Positions 44,660-53,864 of a stretch of DNA of 64,000 nt are shown in pieces. The DNA is from Silicimonas sp. (GTDB lineage: Bacteria > Pseudomonadota > Alphaproteobacteria > Rhodobacterales > Rhodobacteraceae), in NCBI GenBank assembly GCA_022820365.1, contig JAJEFO010000006.1:1-64000 (forward strand), in the 5' to 3' direction. The notes under the pieces are model-generated. The model saw only the letters and a program-made list of their open reading frames with translations. It had not been told where the DNA came from and made no database searches. Both the position numbers and the translations under genes were made by a program. The stretch's first letter is position 1. Every line of letters begins with the position of its first letter.

Positions 44660-45112
44660 ATGTCCGAATTGGAACTTGAGGTGTTCGCGGCCGATACCGG
44701 AACGGCAATCAAGATCATTGGCCGGATTGACGGAAATTCCGCGCCCGTACTCGACAGCCGGCTCAAGGAGCTCGACCTGAAGCTTGGCCTGCCGGTAGTG
44801 CTTGACTTCGACGACGTGGACTTCGTCAGCAGTGCCGGGCTTCGAACCTTGCTGGTCCTTGCAAAGCGCGTAGAAGCGGAGGGTGGATCCGTCGTCATCG
44901 CCCGATTGCAGCCCGAAGTCGACGAGGTATTCGAAATCTCCGGGTTCAAGAGCATCTTCAAGCATTACCCGTCTTTGTCAGCTGCCTTGACGGAGAACGG
45001 CATGTCGACCGATCTTTGCGGCGGGACCAGCGAGGAAGAGCCAGTTCCGGAGCAGGAAGGCGGCCTCGGACGTTTCGTCTCCAGAATCCTGCCTGGAAGG
45101 TCCGGCAATTGA
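44660..45112 (+). CDS. STAS-domain protein (anti-sigma-factor antagonist-like)
   Basis: This 150-residue protein has a STAS fold: the beta-strand IKIIGRIDGNSAPVLDSRL (about residues 15-33), VVLDFDDVDFVSSAGLRTLL (about 52-71) with the Ser of the SSAG loop available for phosphorylation, and an end at about residue 112. A C-terminal tail of about 40 acidic and glycine-rich residues follows (GGTSEEEPVPEQEGG). ATG 44660 is preceded by AAGGGAA. No sigma factor or anti-sigma kinase is adjacent, so the partner is unknown. It could belong to a partner-switching stress system. Confidence 0.87.
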   Translation: MSELELEVFAADTGTAIKIIGRIDGNSAPVLDSRLKELDLKLGLPVVLDFDDVDFVSSAGLRTLLVLAKRVEAEGGSVVIARLQPEVDEVFEISGFKSIFKHYPSLSAALTENGMSTDLCGGTSEEEPVPEQEGGLGRFVSRILPGRSGN

Positions 45113-45307
45113 TCAAGGTGCCTGCGGACCTTGCCGCAGGCCACCCCAAGCCCGCAGCGAGACCGGCGGATACGCAGGTAAATTCATCAAGCATGCCCGG
45201 ATCGACGAACTGCTGACCGACGCATGCGCTTCGGGTCATGCCATGTAGGGCATCCCTTAGAATGAAGTGCCGCAAAGATTGCGGACAACCGCTCAGCGAG
45301 GACAAAA

Positions 45308-46513
45308 GTGGCTGAAGCATTCATTTGCGAAGGACTGCGCAGCGCCATTGGCCGATATGGCGGAACGCTCGCGGCAAAACGTCCCGACGATCTGCTGGGC
45401 GAGGTGATACGTGCCGTCATGGCATCCGCGCCGTCGCTCGACCCCGCCGCGGTTGATGACGTGATCATGGGATGCGCCAACCAGGCTGGTGAGGACAATC
45501 GCAACGTGGCACGGATGTCGGCGCTGCTGGCCGGGCTGCCCGAAACCGTGGGTGGTGCAACAATTAACCGGCTTTGTGGATCCGGCCTCGACGCAGTGGC
45601 CATGGCGGCGCGCGCAATCAGGTCGGGCGAAGCGGACGTGATTCTTGCCGGCGGCGTCGAGAGCATGACGCGTGCGCCCATGGTGATGCCCAAGGCGACT
45701 GCGGCGTTTTCCAGACAGGCGGAGGTCTTCGACACGACCATTGGCTGGCGCTTCGTCAATCGCAGGATGAAGACGGAGTACGGCGTCGACAGCATGCCGG
45801 AAACCGCAGAGAACGTCGCCTCGGAATTCGGCATTTCGCGGGCCGATCAGGATGCGTTCGCGCTCCGGTCGCAGGAGCGAGCGGCGCGGGCCATCGAGAG
45901 CGGACGACTCGGGCAGGAGATCACCCCGGTCTCCATTCCCCGGCGGAAGGCCGACCCGGTCGTCTTCGACACCGACGAGCATCCACGCCGGACCTCGCTT
46001 GACAAGCTCGCCGCGTTGCCGACCCCCTTCCGCGACGGCGGCTCTGTCACGGCCGGCAATGCGTCCGGCGTGAATGACGGCGCCGCGGCGCTGATTGTCG
46101 CGTCGGAAGCGGCGGTCGAGCGTTACGGACTGACACCAAAGTCGCGGGTTTTGGGTGCTGCGACGGCTGGCGTTCCGCCACGAATCATGGGCATTGGCCC
46201 AGCTCCCGCCAGCGAAAAGCTGCTGGACCGCCTTGGCATTGCGACAACCGATCTGGACATCATCGAGTTGAACGAGGCGTTCGCGGCGCAGGCGCTGGCG
46301 GTAACGCGTCAACTCGGACTTCCCGACGACGCGGACTTCGTGAATCCGAATGGCGGAGCCATCGCCCTCGGACATCCACTGGGCATGTCAGGAGCAAGGC
46401 TGGCACTTACAGCCGCGATCGAGCTCCAGAACCGGGGACTGTCCCTCGCGCTTTGCACCATGTGCATCGGTGTCGGTCAGGGAATCGCGTTCGCTCTTGA
46501 GGGCGTCGGGTAG
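45308..46513 (+). CDS. Acetyl-CoA acyltransferase (thiolase; PcaF-like)
   Basis: This 401-residue degradative thiolase has the acyl-accepting Cys in NRLCGSGLDAVAMA (about residue 90), the conserved His in NPNGGAIALGHPLGMSGAR (about 351-369) and the second catalytic Cys in CTMCIGVGQG (about 386). The region GEDNRNVARMSALLAGLP (about 62) resembles 3-oxoadipyl-CoA thiolases, but acetoacetyl-CoA or other 3-oxoacyl-CoA substrates are possible. The start is GTG 45308 after GAGGAC. It could process acetoacetyl-CoA from the BKACE pathway encoded at 52107-53042, which is inference. Confidence 0.92.
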   Translation: MAEAFICEGLRSAIGRYGGTLAAKRPDDLLGEVIRAVMASAPSLDPAAVDDVIMGCANQAGEDNRNVARMSALLAGLPETVGGATINRLCGSGLDAVAMAARAIRSGEADVILAGGVESMTRAPMVMPKATAAFSRQAEVFDTTIGWRFVNRRMKTEYGVDSMPETAENVASEFGISRADQDAFALRSQERAARAIESGRLGQEITPVSIPRRKADPVVFDTDEHPRRTSLDKLAALPTPFRDGGSVTAGNASGVNDGAAALIVASEAAVERYGLTPKSRVLGAATAGVPPRIMGIGPAPASEKLLDRLGIATTDLDIIELNEAFAAQALAVTRQLGLPDDADFVNPNGGAIALGHPLGMSGARLALTAAIELQNRGLSLALCTMCIGVGQGIAFALEGVG

Positions 46514-47236
46514 CCGCGCCGTCATGCCCCTGCCATGGACGCGGGATCTGCCTGACATGGTGTTCGCTGACCTTGTTTCATGGGCATCCGGGCTCGCATT
46601 AATCCCGGGAAGCCGACGTTGCTGACCTGGAGGCACCGAAACCCGCCTATGCTACCGGACCGGGCATGAGCTTGTCGTGGATGGCGCGTTGAAGACGTGA
46701 CACGAGCCTTTCAGATTCGTGGAACTCCACTTGATCGATTCTGTCGAGCCTGGCGGGCAATCTCGGGCCGCAAATCCCGAGGCAAGCCGGAAGCGGCTCT
46801 CCGACCAGCCTGCATCCATGCCGCGTGACGACTTCTCGCCGAATGGCACCGTCGAATCGGCCTGCCTTGTGCGGGCCGTCACCATGCTCATTGGGCACGC
46901 CAGGATCGGGCAAGCCGCTCCATTGGATCCCTGGCCTCGGAGACGTGCCGCGACGTACTGCAATTCGTGGTGCCAAATTGTGGTGCGATGGTTGCGTGCG
47001 CCGCAGTTTTCCTCTTCCGGGCCCGGGCGTGTGCGAATGACACATTCTAGGCGGATACTTACATTTCTGTCGGTAGGAGCGAACCATGTATGCCCTTGAG
47101 ATAGATGCGGGCATTGCGCAAACTGAGCCCACGAGATCGAATTCAGCATCGAGACGCGACAAGTCCCCGCCCGAGAAGCGCTGCCACAACCGCCTCTACG
47201 CGTGCCGATTGAAGCCCGAATTGAAGGAGCCACCGC
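46514..47236. other. Long intergenic region, possible degraded gene
   Basis: This is the largest gap (723 bp). A minus-strand open frame from about 47189 to 46647 ends with a regular helical-looking segment (FHESERLVSRLQRAIHDKL), but its upstream half looks random. It could be the tail of a decayed gene, perhaps a regulator for the sulfatase. No family could be assigned. The last 60 bp before 47237 contain AAGGAGCC as ribosome binding site of the sulfatase gene. Confidence 0.3.
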
Positions 47237-48730
47237 GTGACCGTCCGTCCAAATATCCTGTTGATAGAAGCCGACCAGATGGCCGCGTTCCCGCTGGACT
47301 TCTGCAATCCTGACGGTCAGGCGAAAACGCCCAATCTCAGCGCGTTGGCGAGGGACGGTGTCGTCTTCGAGAACGCCTACTGCAACTCTCCACTATGCAG
47401 CCCGTCGCGCGCGTCAAAGTTCACAGGGCGCTTGCCGACAAGTCACCAGGTTTGGGGCAATGGGGCCGAATTGCCTTCCGAAACACCCACCATGATGCAT
47501 TTCTTGCGATCTGCCGGCTACCGCACGGCTTGCTCCGGCAAGTGCCACTTCGTGGGCGCGGACCAACTGCATGGCTTCGACTGGAGGCTGACAACCGACA
47601 TGTACCCGTCCAATTTCGACTGGTCGATCGATTGGGAGCCGGAGGTGGATCATCGCCCGGGGACTTCGGTTCAGAAGCTGGCCGTTTCAGGCCCCTGCCG
47701 TACTAACAACCAGATCCTCTATGACTCGGAAGTGCAATTCCGAACGATCGAGTTCTTGCGCCACGAGGCCCTTGAGCGGCCGGACACGCCGTTCTTCCTG
47801 CATGTTTCATACACGCAGCCGCACGATTCCTACCAGTCAGTGCCAAAATATATCGACCAGTACAGTGGCGTCGACATTGCCTTGCCGAGACTGGACCATG
47901 AGCCGGTCCCCAATCCCGTGACGGACTGGTTGGCCGTTCACCACGGGATAGATCAGTTCCCTCCGACAAAGGAGCGAGTCCGCGCTTCGCGTGAAGCCTA
48001 CTATGCCATGATCTCGCACCTTGACGAGTTTGTCGGGGAGATCGTGGCAGAGTTGATGCTGCTCGGCCTCCACGACGACACGCTGATCGTATTCACCAGC
48101 GATCACGGCGACATGATGGGCGAACGGAACATGTGGTTCAAGCGCACGTTCTGGGAACATTCAGTCAAGGTGCCGCTTGTGTTCTACAGGCCGTCGCGGC
48201 TGGCGCCCCGACGTGTCAAGCAAGCAGTGACTCTTGCAGATCTGTGTCCCACCCTGTCGGAAATTGGCGGAGCCGAAGAGTTCTGTGCCCGTTGGGGCAG
48301 CCTCGACAGTGCAAGTTTCTGCGCCCTGTTGACTGAAGATGACACCGCCTGGACGGACAAGGCGGTGATGCAGTACTTCGGGCCGGGCGTTGAAGCGCCC
48401 TGGTTCGCGATCAGGCGCGGAGATTTCAAGTACGTCTACATCCACGTCTGGGGCGGCATTCTGATCAATCTTGCTGATGACCCGGACGAGACCAATGACC
48501 TGGCGGGTGACCCGGACCACGCCGACTTGGTCGCAAGTCTGCACGACGCGCTGGTCGGTCAACTTGACCTCGATGCCCTCACGGCCTTGGTGAAGGAAAA
48601 CAAGAAGCAGCGGTGCTTCTTGCACCAGAGCCTGAAAGGGAGCCCTGGCTACGCTTGGGACCACCAGCCCGACTTTGATGCCGGCAAGCAATACGTCCGT
48701 GGCGGCATAAACAAACCCGTGACCTGCTGA
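47237..48730 (+). CDS. Sulfatase, choline-sulfatase-like (type I)
   Basis: This 497-residue enzyme has the formylglycine motif CSPSRAS at about residues 54-60 (Cys converted to formylglycine), metal ligands in NILLIEADQM (about 6-15), SGKCHFVGADQLHGF (about 99-113) and FTSDHGDMMGERNMW (about 284). The C-terminal segment YAWDHQPDFDAGKQYVRGGI matches the choline-sulfatase C-terminal extension. The start is GTG after AAGGAGCC. It lacks an evident signal peptide, as is usual for cytoplasmic BetC. It is followed 6 bp later by an aldehyde dehydrogenase rather than betA/betB. Confidence 0.88.
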   Translation: MTVRPNILLIEADQMAAFPLDFCNPDGQAKTPNLSALARDGVVFENAYCNSPLCSPSRASKFTGRLPTSHQVWGNGAELPSETPTMMHFLRSAGYRTACSGKCHFVGADQLHGFDWRLTTDMYPSNFDWSIDWEPEVDHRPGTSVQKLAVSGPCRTNNQILYDSEVQFRTIEFLRHEALERPDTPFFLHVSYTQPHDSYQSVPKYIDQYSGVDIALPRLDHEPVPNPVTDWLAVHHGIDQFPPTKERVRASREAYYAMISHLDEFVGEIVAELMLLGLHDDTLIVFTSDHGDMMGERNMWFKRTFWEHSVKVPLVFYRPSRLAPRRVKQAVTLADLCPTLSEIGGAEEFCARWGSLDSASFCALLTEDDTAWTDKAVMQYFGPGVEAPWFAIRRGDFKYVYIHVWGGILINLADDPDETNDLAGDPDHADLVASLHDALVGQLDLDALTALVKENKKQRCFLHQSLKGSPGYAWDHQPDFDAGKQYVRGGINKPVTC

Positions 48731-48736
48731 GGAACG

Positions 48737-50182
48737 ATGGCGATGGCTACCTATCCTGAGCTGAATCTCCTGATAAATGGAACGTGGCGAAAGGGATCGG
48801 ATGGCGTATCGGAAGCAGTGTTGAATCCGGCGAACGAAGAGCTGCTCGGCGAGGTTCCGCACGCATCCGTCTCCGACCTGGACGAAGCGCTTGCCGCCGC
48901 AGAGAGCGGATTTTCCGTTTGGAGGACCACGCCTCCGCATGAACGGGCACGAGTTATGTGTACCGCAGCGGCTCTTGTTCGGGACCGGTGCGAAGAGATT
49001 GCTACCGCGCTGACTCTTGAAAATGGCAAGCCCATTGCCGAGGCGCGAAAGGAAGTTGCCGGATCCGCCGACATTCTCGAGTTCGCCGGGGAGCAGGCCA
49101 AGCGCGTGTTCGGAAGCATTGTGCCCGGACGCGTCCCCGGGGTCCGGCATCTGGTGCAAAAGGAGCCGGTGGGGGTTACGCTTTCGTTCACGCCGTGGAA
49201 TTTCCCGATCAACACGTTCGCGCGCAAGATCGGTCCCGCCCTGGCCGCCGGCTGCTCGGTCGTGGCCAAGGCGGCGGAAGAAACACCGGCTTCGGCGGCC
49301 GCGATGGCCAGGGCGCTGGATGACGCGGGGCTTCCTGCTGGTGTACTCAACCTCGTGTTCGGCGTCCCTGCCGAGGTCTCAAGTCACCTGGTGGCATCGC
49401 CTGCCGTGCGTAAGATCTCGTTCACGGGTTCGGTTCCGGTCGGCAAGCACTTGGCCGGGCTCGCTGCACAGCGAATGCAGCGCACAACAATGGAATTGGG
49501 CGGGCATTCTCCTGTTGTCGTGTTTGACGATGTCGACATCGCCAAGGCGGCAGATCTCCTGGTGGCAGGCAAGTATCGCAACGCCGGACAGGTCTGCATT
49601 TCCCCGACCCGCTTCTACGTGCAGGAGCGCATCTACGAGGACTTTGTCGGCGCGTTCGTGGAGCGTACCGAGAAGATCGTCGTGGGTGATGGCCTGGATC
49701 CCTCCTCGCAGATGGGACCGCTGGCAAACGACCGCCGGCTGGACGCGATGGCAGGATTTGTCGACGACGCTGCATCCCGAGGAGCGACAATTGCCACGGG
49801 AGGCGAGCGGATCGGCAATCGCGGGTACTTCTTCGTTCCCACGGTAATCACGGATGCGCCGGACGATTGCCGCGTGATGACGGAAGAACCGTTTGGTCCG
49901 CTTGCTCCAATGACACGCTTCTCGAGCATCGACGAGGTCGCCGGGCGTGCGAATGCCCTGCAATTCGGACTTGCAGCCTATGCGGTGACACGGTCGCTGG
50001 ACCGCGCGGCACGCATTTCCGACGCGCTGGACGCGGGAATGGTGGGGATCAACACGGTTGCCGTGGCCAGCCCCGAAGCACCTTTCAGCGGGGTCAAGGA
50101 AAGCGGTTACGGAATAGAGGGTGGTCCCGACAGCCTGGAGCCCTTCCTTGCGACAAAGGCCGTTGCGCAGACAAGCCTTTGA
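48737..50182 (+). CDS. NAD(P)-dependent aldehyde dehydrogenase
   Basis: This 481-residue enzyme has the GFTPWNFPINTF-type block (SFTPWNFPIN, about residues 152-161), catalytic Glu in MELGGHSPVVVFDD (about 253) and catalytic Cys in NAGQVCISPTR (about 287), and the late EEPFGPLAPM (about 377). The sequence resembles succinate-semialdehyde or alpha-ketoglutaric-semialdehyde dehydrogenases. It is co-transcribed with the sulfatase and converges, with 7 bp between stops, on the zinc alcohol dehydrogenase gene of the TRAP operon. Substrate unknown. Confidence 0.92.
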   Translation: MAMATYPELNLLINGTWRKGSDGVSEAVLNPANEELLGEVPHASVSDLDEALAAAESGFSVWRTTPPHERARVMCTAAALVRDRCEEIATALTLENGKPIAEARKEVAGSADILEFAGEQAKRVFGSIVPGRVPGVRHLVQKEPVGVTLSFTPWNFPINTFARKIGPALAAGCSVVAKAAEETPASAAAMARALDDAGLPAGVLNLVFGVPAEVSSHLVASPAVRKISFTGSVPVGKHLAGLAAQRMQRTTMELGGHSPVVVFDDVDIAKAADLLVAGKYRNAGQVCISPTRFYVQERIYEDFVGAFVERTEKIVVGDGLDPSSQMGPLANDRRLDAMAGFVDDAASRGATIATGGERIGNRGYFFVPTVITDAPDDCRVMTEEPFGPLAPMTRFSSIDEVAGRANALQFGLAAYAVTRSLDRAARISDALDAGMVGINTVAVASPEAPFSGVKESGYGIEGGPDSLEPFLATKAVAQTSL

Positions 50183-50189
50183 AGCGCCG

Positions 50190-51284
50190 TCATTCTGACG
50201 ACCCAAAGTCAATCAGGCTTCGCAGCACCTTGCCCTCCCGCAGGGCAGCAAACCCGTCGTTGATTTCTTCCAGCCGGATTTTCTGAGAAATGAACACGTC
50301 GAGGTTCATTCGGCCCTGCATGTAGAGTTCAATGATCCGAGGCATGTCCACCCGGAACCGGTTTGAGCCGAGAAGCGAGCCCTGGACCTTGCGTTCGCGC
50401 AGGAAGGCGGAACCGGTGAGTTCAATCGTCTCTCCCTCGCGAAACAGTCCGACCAACGTCGCCGTGCCATCGAATGCCAGCATCTTGAATGCATCCTCGG
50501 CCGTTCGCTTGGAACCGAGACAATCCAAAGCATGATCCACGCCGCCGCCGGTCAACTCCAGCACCTGTTCGACAATGCCGCCATCCTTGGGGTCCACGAT
50601 GTCGGTCGCGCCAAGCTTGCGTGCCAGTTCCAGTTTGTCGGCATTCATGTCGATTGCGATGATCCGCTCTGCTCCGACGACGCGCGCTGAATTCACCGCC
50701 GCCATTCCGACGCCGCCACAGGCAATGACGGCGACCGTATCGCCCGGGCCGACCTTAGCCGTGTTCACGACGGAACCGTACCCGGTCATCACGGCACAGC
50801 CGACCAGCGAGGCGCGGTCCATGGGCATGTCGTTGCGGATCTTCACCAACGCGTTCTCGTGCACCAGCATCTGCTCGGCGAAAGACGACAGGTTCATAAA
50901 GGTGTGGACACGGCCGGGCCGATCCCATTCCAAGCGCTCTGACACGCCAGGCGGCAGCTTGACTTCCGGGTTAAAGCAGAGCGCTGGACGCCCGGTCGTG
51001 CAGTATTCACAAGTGCCGCAAAATACCGACAGGCAGGTCACGACGCGATCGCCGGGTCTTACGTATCGGACTTCGTCTCCGACCGCCTCCACGATGCCGG
51101 ACGACTCGTGCCCCAAAACAACAGGCATGGGATAAGGGGTCTGCGCCTCCATGTAGTGCAGGTCGGTGTGACAGATTCCTGCGAATGACGTTCTGACCAG
51201 GACCTCCTGCGACTTGGGCGTGCGCACGGTGACATTCTCGATCTGCAGCGGTGCATTGGGTTCGAAGAGAACGGCGGCCTTCAT
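50190..51284 (-). CDS. Zinc-dependent alcohol dehydrogenase
   Basis: This 364-residue medium-chain dehydrogenase has catalytic zinc ligands in GICHTDLHYM (Cys, about residue 36) and VVLGHESSGIVEAVGDEV (His, about 59), the four-cysteine structural zinc lobe CGTCEYCTTGRPALC (about 90-104), and the NAD-binding GCGGVG variant VIACGGVGMAAV (about 186). It resembles class III type enzymes. It is the last gene of the TRAP operon, 12 bp after the preceding SDR. It may oxidise an alcohol product of the pathway. Confidence 0.92.
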   Translation of the reverse strand: MKAAVLFEPNAPLQIENVTVRTPKSQEVLVRTSFAGICHTDLHYMEAQTPYPMPVVLGHESSGIVEAVGDEVRYVRPGDRVVTCLSVFCGTCEYCTTGRPALCFNPEVKLPPGVSERLEWDRPGRVHTFMNLSSFAEQMLVHENALVKIRNDMPMDRASLVGCAVMTGYGSVVNTAKVGPGDTVAVIACGGVGMAAVNSARVVGAERIIAIDMNADKLELARKLGATDIVDPKDGGIVEQVLELTGGGVDHALDCLGSKRTAEDAFKMLAFDGTATLVGLFREGETIELTGSAFLRERKVQGSLLGSNRFRVDMPRIIELYMQGRMNLDVFISQKIRLEEINDGFAALREGKVLRSLIDFGSSE

Positions 51285-51296
51285 CCTGCGGGCTCC

Positions 51297-52079
51297 TCAA
51301 AACGGCCGACGCGCCAGCGAGAAGGTCTGCCCGGTTGACCCGCCCACGGGCTGGGTTGCCATGCTGACGGCCAGGTCCGCCACCTCGTCCGGGTGCTTGA
51401 TCCGTTCCTGCGGCGGAAAGCCGGGCGGAAGCTCGTCCTTGAACTTCTCGAGGACCTCTTCCGGCGTATACCGTTCCGGCCGCCTCTCCCGATTGAAGAT
51501 GTCGGTCGCGACCGGCCCCGGGATTAGGTTGTTGACGTCGATCTTTCGCGGCCAAAGTTCGTTCGCGAGGCATTCTGTGAAGATGTGCACTCCTGCCTTG
51601 GATACGGTGTAGGAGCTCTGCCGGGCCGCCGCGCGCAACCCCATGCCCGACGACATGTTGATGATCTTGCCGCCCTCGTTGATGTGTTCGAGGAGGAAAC
51701 GCGTGACGAGATAGGTTCCGCGAACGTTGATCTCGATCGTGCGCCACCACTTCTCTGGATCGCTGTCGGCCACCTGCCCCAACTCCAGGTCGGCACCCGC
51801 GTTATTAACGAGAATGTCGACGTTGCCCAAATCGGAAACGAGCGCCCCGCAAGCCGTTTCGGTCGCGGAAGGATCAGCCAGATCGACCAGACCCATGTGG
51901 CATCGGACATCCAGCGCCGTGATCCTGCCGGAAACTTCCAAGAGTTCAGACTCCGTGCGCGCCAGGATGGCAACATCCGCACCGGCCTTTGCAAGTCCAA
52001 GCGCAATTGCGCGACCGATGCCGCGGCCTGCGCCGGTCACCACGGCTGTCTTGCCGGCAAGCGGTTTGGGATTGGACAT
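51297..52079 (-). CDS. Short-chain dehydrogenase/reductase
   Basis: This 260-residue enzyme has VTGAGRGIGRAIALGL (about residues 14-29), VNNAGAD (about 92) and the catalytic Ser (NMSSGMG, about 144) and Tyr-Lys in YTVSKAGVHI (about 158). The late region has an inserted charged stretch RERRPERYTPEEVLEKFKDE (about 196-215), longer than typical. It is one of three SDR genes in the operon. Substrate unknown. Confidence 0.9.
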   Translation of the reverse strand: MSNPKPLAGKTAVVTGAGRGIGRAIALGLAKAGADVAILARTESELLEVSGRITALDVRCHMGLVDLADPSATETACGALVSDLGNVDILVNNAGADLELGQVADSDPEKWWRTIEINVRGTYLVTRFLLEHINEGGKIINMSSGMGLRAAARQSSYTVSKAGVHIFTECLANELWPRKIDVNNLIPGPVATDIFNRERRPERYTPEEVLEKFKDELPPGFPPQERIKHPDEVADLAVSMATQPVGGSTGQTFSLARRPF

Positions 52080-52106
52080 GATTTTCTCCTTCAGTGTTTT
52101 GGGCGC

Positions 52107-53042
52107 CTAGAAACCGACATTGTCTCCGCCCTTGAGACGCAAAACCTCGCGGGCATCGGCGGGTGTCGCAATATCCATCGAAAGGTTTTCAAGGATGCTG
52201 CACATGATGCCGACCTGTTCGGCACTCGAAGTCGCAAGCTTGCCCTTGCCCGCATAAACACTGTCTTCGAGGCCCACCCGTATGTTGGCCCCCATGATGG
52301 CGCCCATCGTGGCAAAGTTCAGCTGGTGCCGTCCCGCTCCCAAGACGCTCCAGACGTAGTCATTGCCAAAGAGCCGGTCTGCGGTGCGCCTCATGTGCAT
52401 CAGGTGATCAATGTCCGGTGCAATGCCGCCCAGGATGCCAAAGATCGACTGCACAAAGAGCGGTGGCTCTACCAGGCCCCGCTCCAGGAAATATGCGAGC
52501 GAATGCAGGTGGCCGATGTCGTAGCACTCGAATTCGAACCGTGTGCCGCACTCCTCGCCCAGATGTTTCAGGATGTACTCGATGTCCGCAAAGGTATTCT
52601 TGAAAATGAAGTCGCGAGTACTTTCAAGGTATTCCGGCTCCCATGCGTGGTTGAACGTTTCGAACTTGTCGAGCACAGGGAACAGGCCGAAATTCATCGA
52701 ACCCATGTTCAAGGAACACATTTCCGGGGCGGCCTTCAGCGGCGTGATGAGCCGTTCTTGCACCGTCATGTTGTGTCCGCCACCGGTCGTGACGTTGATT
52801 ACGGCATCGGTGGATTGTTTGAGCCGTTCAAGGATCGGCAGGAACACGCCGGGATCGGGCGTCGGACGGCCGTTCTCGGGATCACGGGCGTGCAAGTGCA
52901 AGATGGCAGCCCCCGCCTCCGCAGCACCCAGTGCGTCCGCCACGATCTGATCTGGAGTGAGTGGCAGATGCGGAGACATGGTGGGAACATGGATCGCCCC
53001 AGTCGTCGCGCAGGTGATGATGACTTTTCTCGCTGTGGCCAT
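52107..53042 (-). CDS. BKACE (DUF849) beta-keto acid cleavage enzyme
   Basis: This 311-residue TIM-barrel zinc enzyme is of the 3-keto-5-aminohexanoate cleavage enzyme family. It cleaves a beta-keto acid with acetyl-CoA to acetoacetate and a new CoA thioester. The zinc-binding HLHARDPENG (about residues 50-59) and the preceding EAGAAILH are recognised; TTGGGHNMTVQERL (about 86-99) is a substrate-binding block. Substrates vary within the family, so it could act on a keto acid derived from the imported compound. It lies between two SDRs, each of which could make the beta-keto acid by oxidation. Confidence 0.92.
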   Translation of the reverse strand: MATARKVIITCATTGAIHVPTMSPHLPLTPDQIVADALGAAEAGAAILHLHARDPENGRPTPDPGVFLPILERLKQSTDAVINVTTGGGHNMTVQERLITPLKAAPEMCSLNMGSMNFGLFPVLDKFETFNHAWEPEYLESTRDFIFKNTFADIEYILKHLGEECGTRFEFECYDIGHLHSLAYFLERGLVEPPLFVQSIFGILGGIAPDIDHLMHMRRTADRLFGNDYVWSVLGAGRHQLNFATMGAIMGANIRVGLEDSVYAGKGKLATSSAEQVGIMCSILENLSMDIATPADAREVLRLKGGDNVGF

Positions 53043-53057
53043 GGTCCTCGCCTTCGA

Positions 53058-53852
53058 TCAGAGAGATTCGACGTTGCCGCACACGCTCAGCGCCTGTCCG
53101 GAAATGTTGCGGCCAGCGGGCGAGCAAAGGAACAAGACCAAGTTGGCCACGTCATCGGCACTCACCATCCTGCGGAGAGAAATCTTGCCGAGATACGCGT
53201 CGCGCGTCTCGGCAAAGCTGGTGCCGACGGCATCTGCCCGCGCCTGGATCACCCTGTCAATGCGTGGACCTTCGACAACGCCAGGAAGGATTGCATTCAC
53301 GCGAACTCCATCGGGGCCCATTTCGATGGCGAGGCTTTTTGTGAAGCCGACTACGGCCCATTTGGACGCCGCATACGGCGTACGGTTCGCGTAGCCCAAC
53401 CGCCCGGCTACGGAAGCGATGTTTATGATTGCGCCATTTTTTGAGACCTTGAGTGCAGGGGCTACCTTGCGCGCGCAGTAGAATTGACCCGTGAGATTGA
53501 TCGCGATCGTGGCCTCCCACTCGGTCGGGTCAATTTCTTCAACCTTTGCCGTCGGACCCGCGATGCCTGCATTGTTCACCAGAACATCGAGGCCCCCGAA
53601 CTCGGTCATGACCTCTTCAAGGAACGCATCGACGCTTGCACGATGCGAAACGTCCACGACACGGGCAAGGACTTCGGGATGTGCGGACCGCAAGCCGTTC
53701 ACAGCATCTTCGGACACGTCGAACGCGGCGGTCTTGGCTCCGGCTCCGATCAAAGCCTCGACGATTGAGCGGCCAATGCCCGCCGCCCCGGCCGACACAA
53801 CTGCACGCAGGCCTGTCAGCGAAACACCAAGCGCAGATCCATTCTTATCCAA
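53058..53852 (-). CDS. Short-chain dehydrogenase/reductase
   Basis: This 264-residue SDR has SAGAAGIGRSIVEAL (about residues 19-33), VNNAGIAG (about 91) and the catalytic YAASKWAVVGF (about 158). The start is TTG 53852 preceded by GGGAGC, 12 bp after the TRAP permease stop. It precedes the BKACE gene by 15 bp, which fits a role in making its beta-keto acid substrate, though this is inference. Confidence 0.9.
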   Translation of the reverse strand: MDKNGSALGVSLTGLRAVVSAGAAGIGRSIVEALIGAGAKTAAFDVSEDAVNGLRSAHPEVLARVVDVSHRASVDAFLEEVMTEFGGLDVLVNNAGIAGPTAKVEEIDPTEWEATIAINLTGQFYCARKVAPALKVSKNGAIINIASVAGRLGYANRTPYAASKWAVVGFTKSLAIEMGPDGVRVNAILPGVVEGPRIDRVIQARADAVGTSFAETRDAYLGKISLRRMVSADDVANLVLFLCSPAGRNISGQALSVCGNVESL

Positions 53853-53864
53853 GATTGCGCTCCC

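Noticed and set aside
51585-53444. Plus-strand open frame of 619 codons across SDR, BKACE and SDR genes
   Set aside because: It lies antisense to three genes with clear catalytic motifs and has no recognisable domain. It is a frame shadow.
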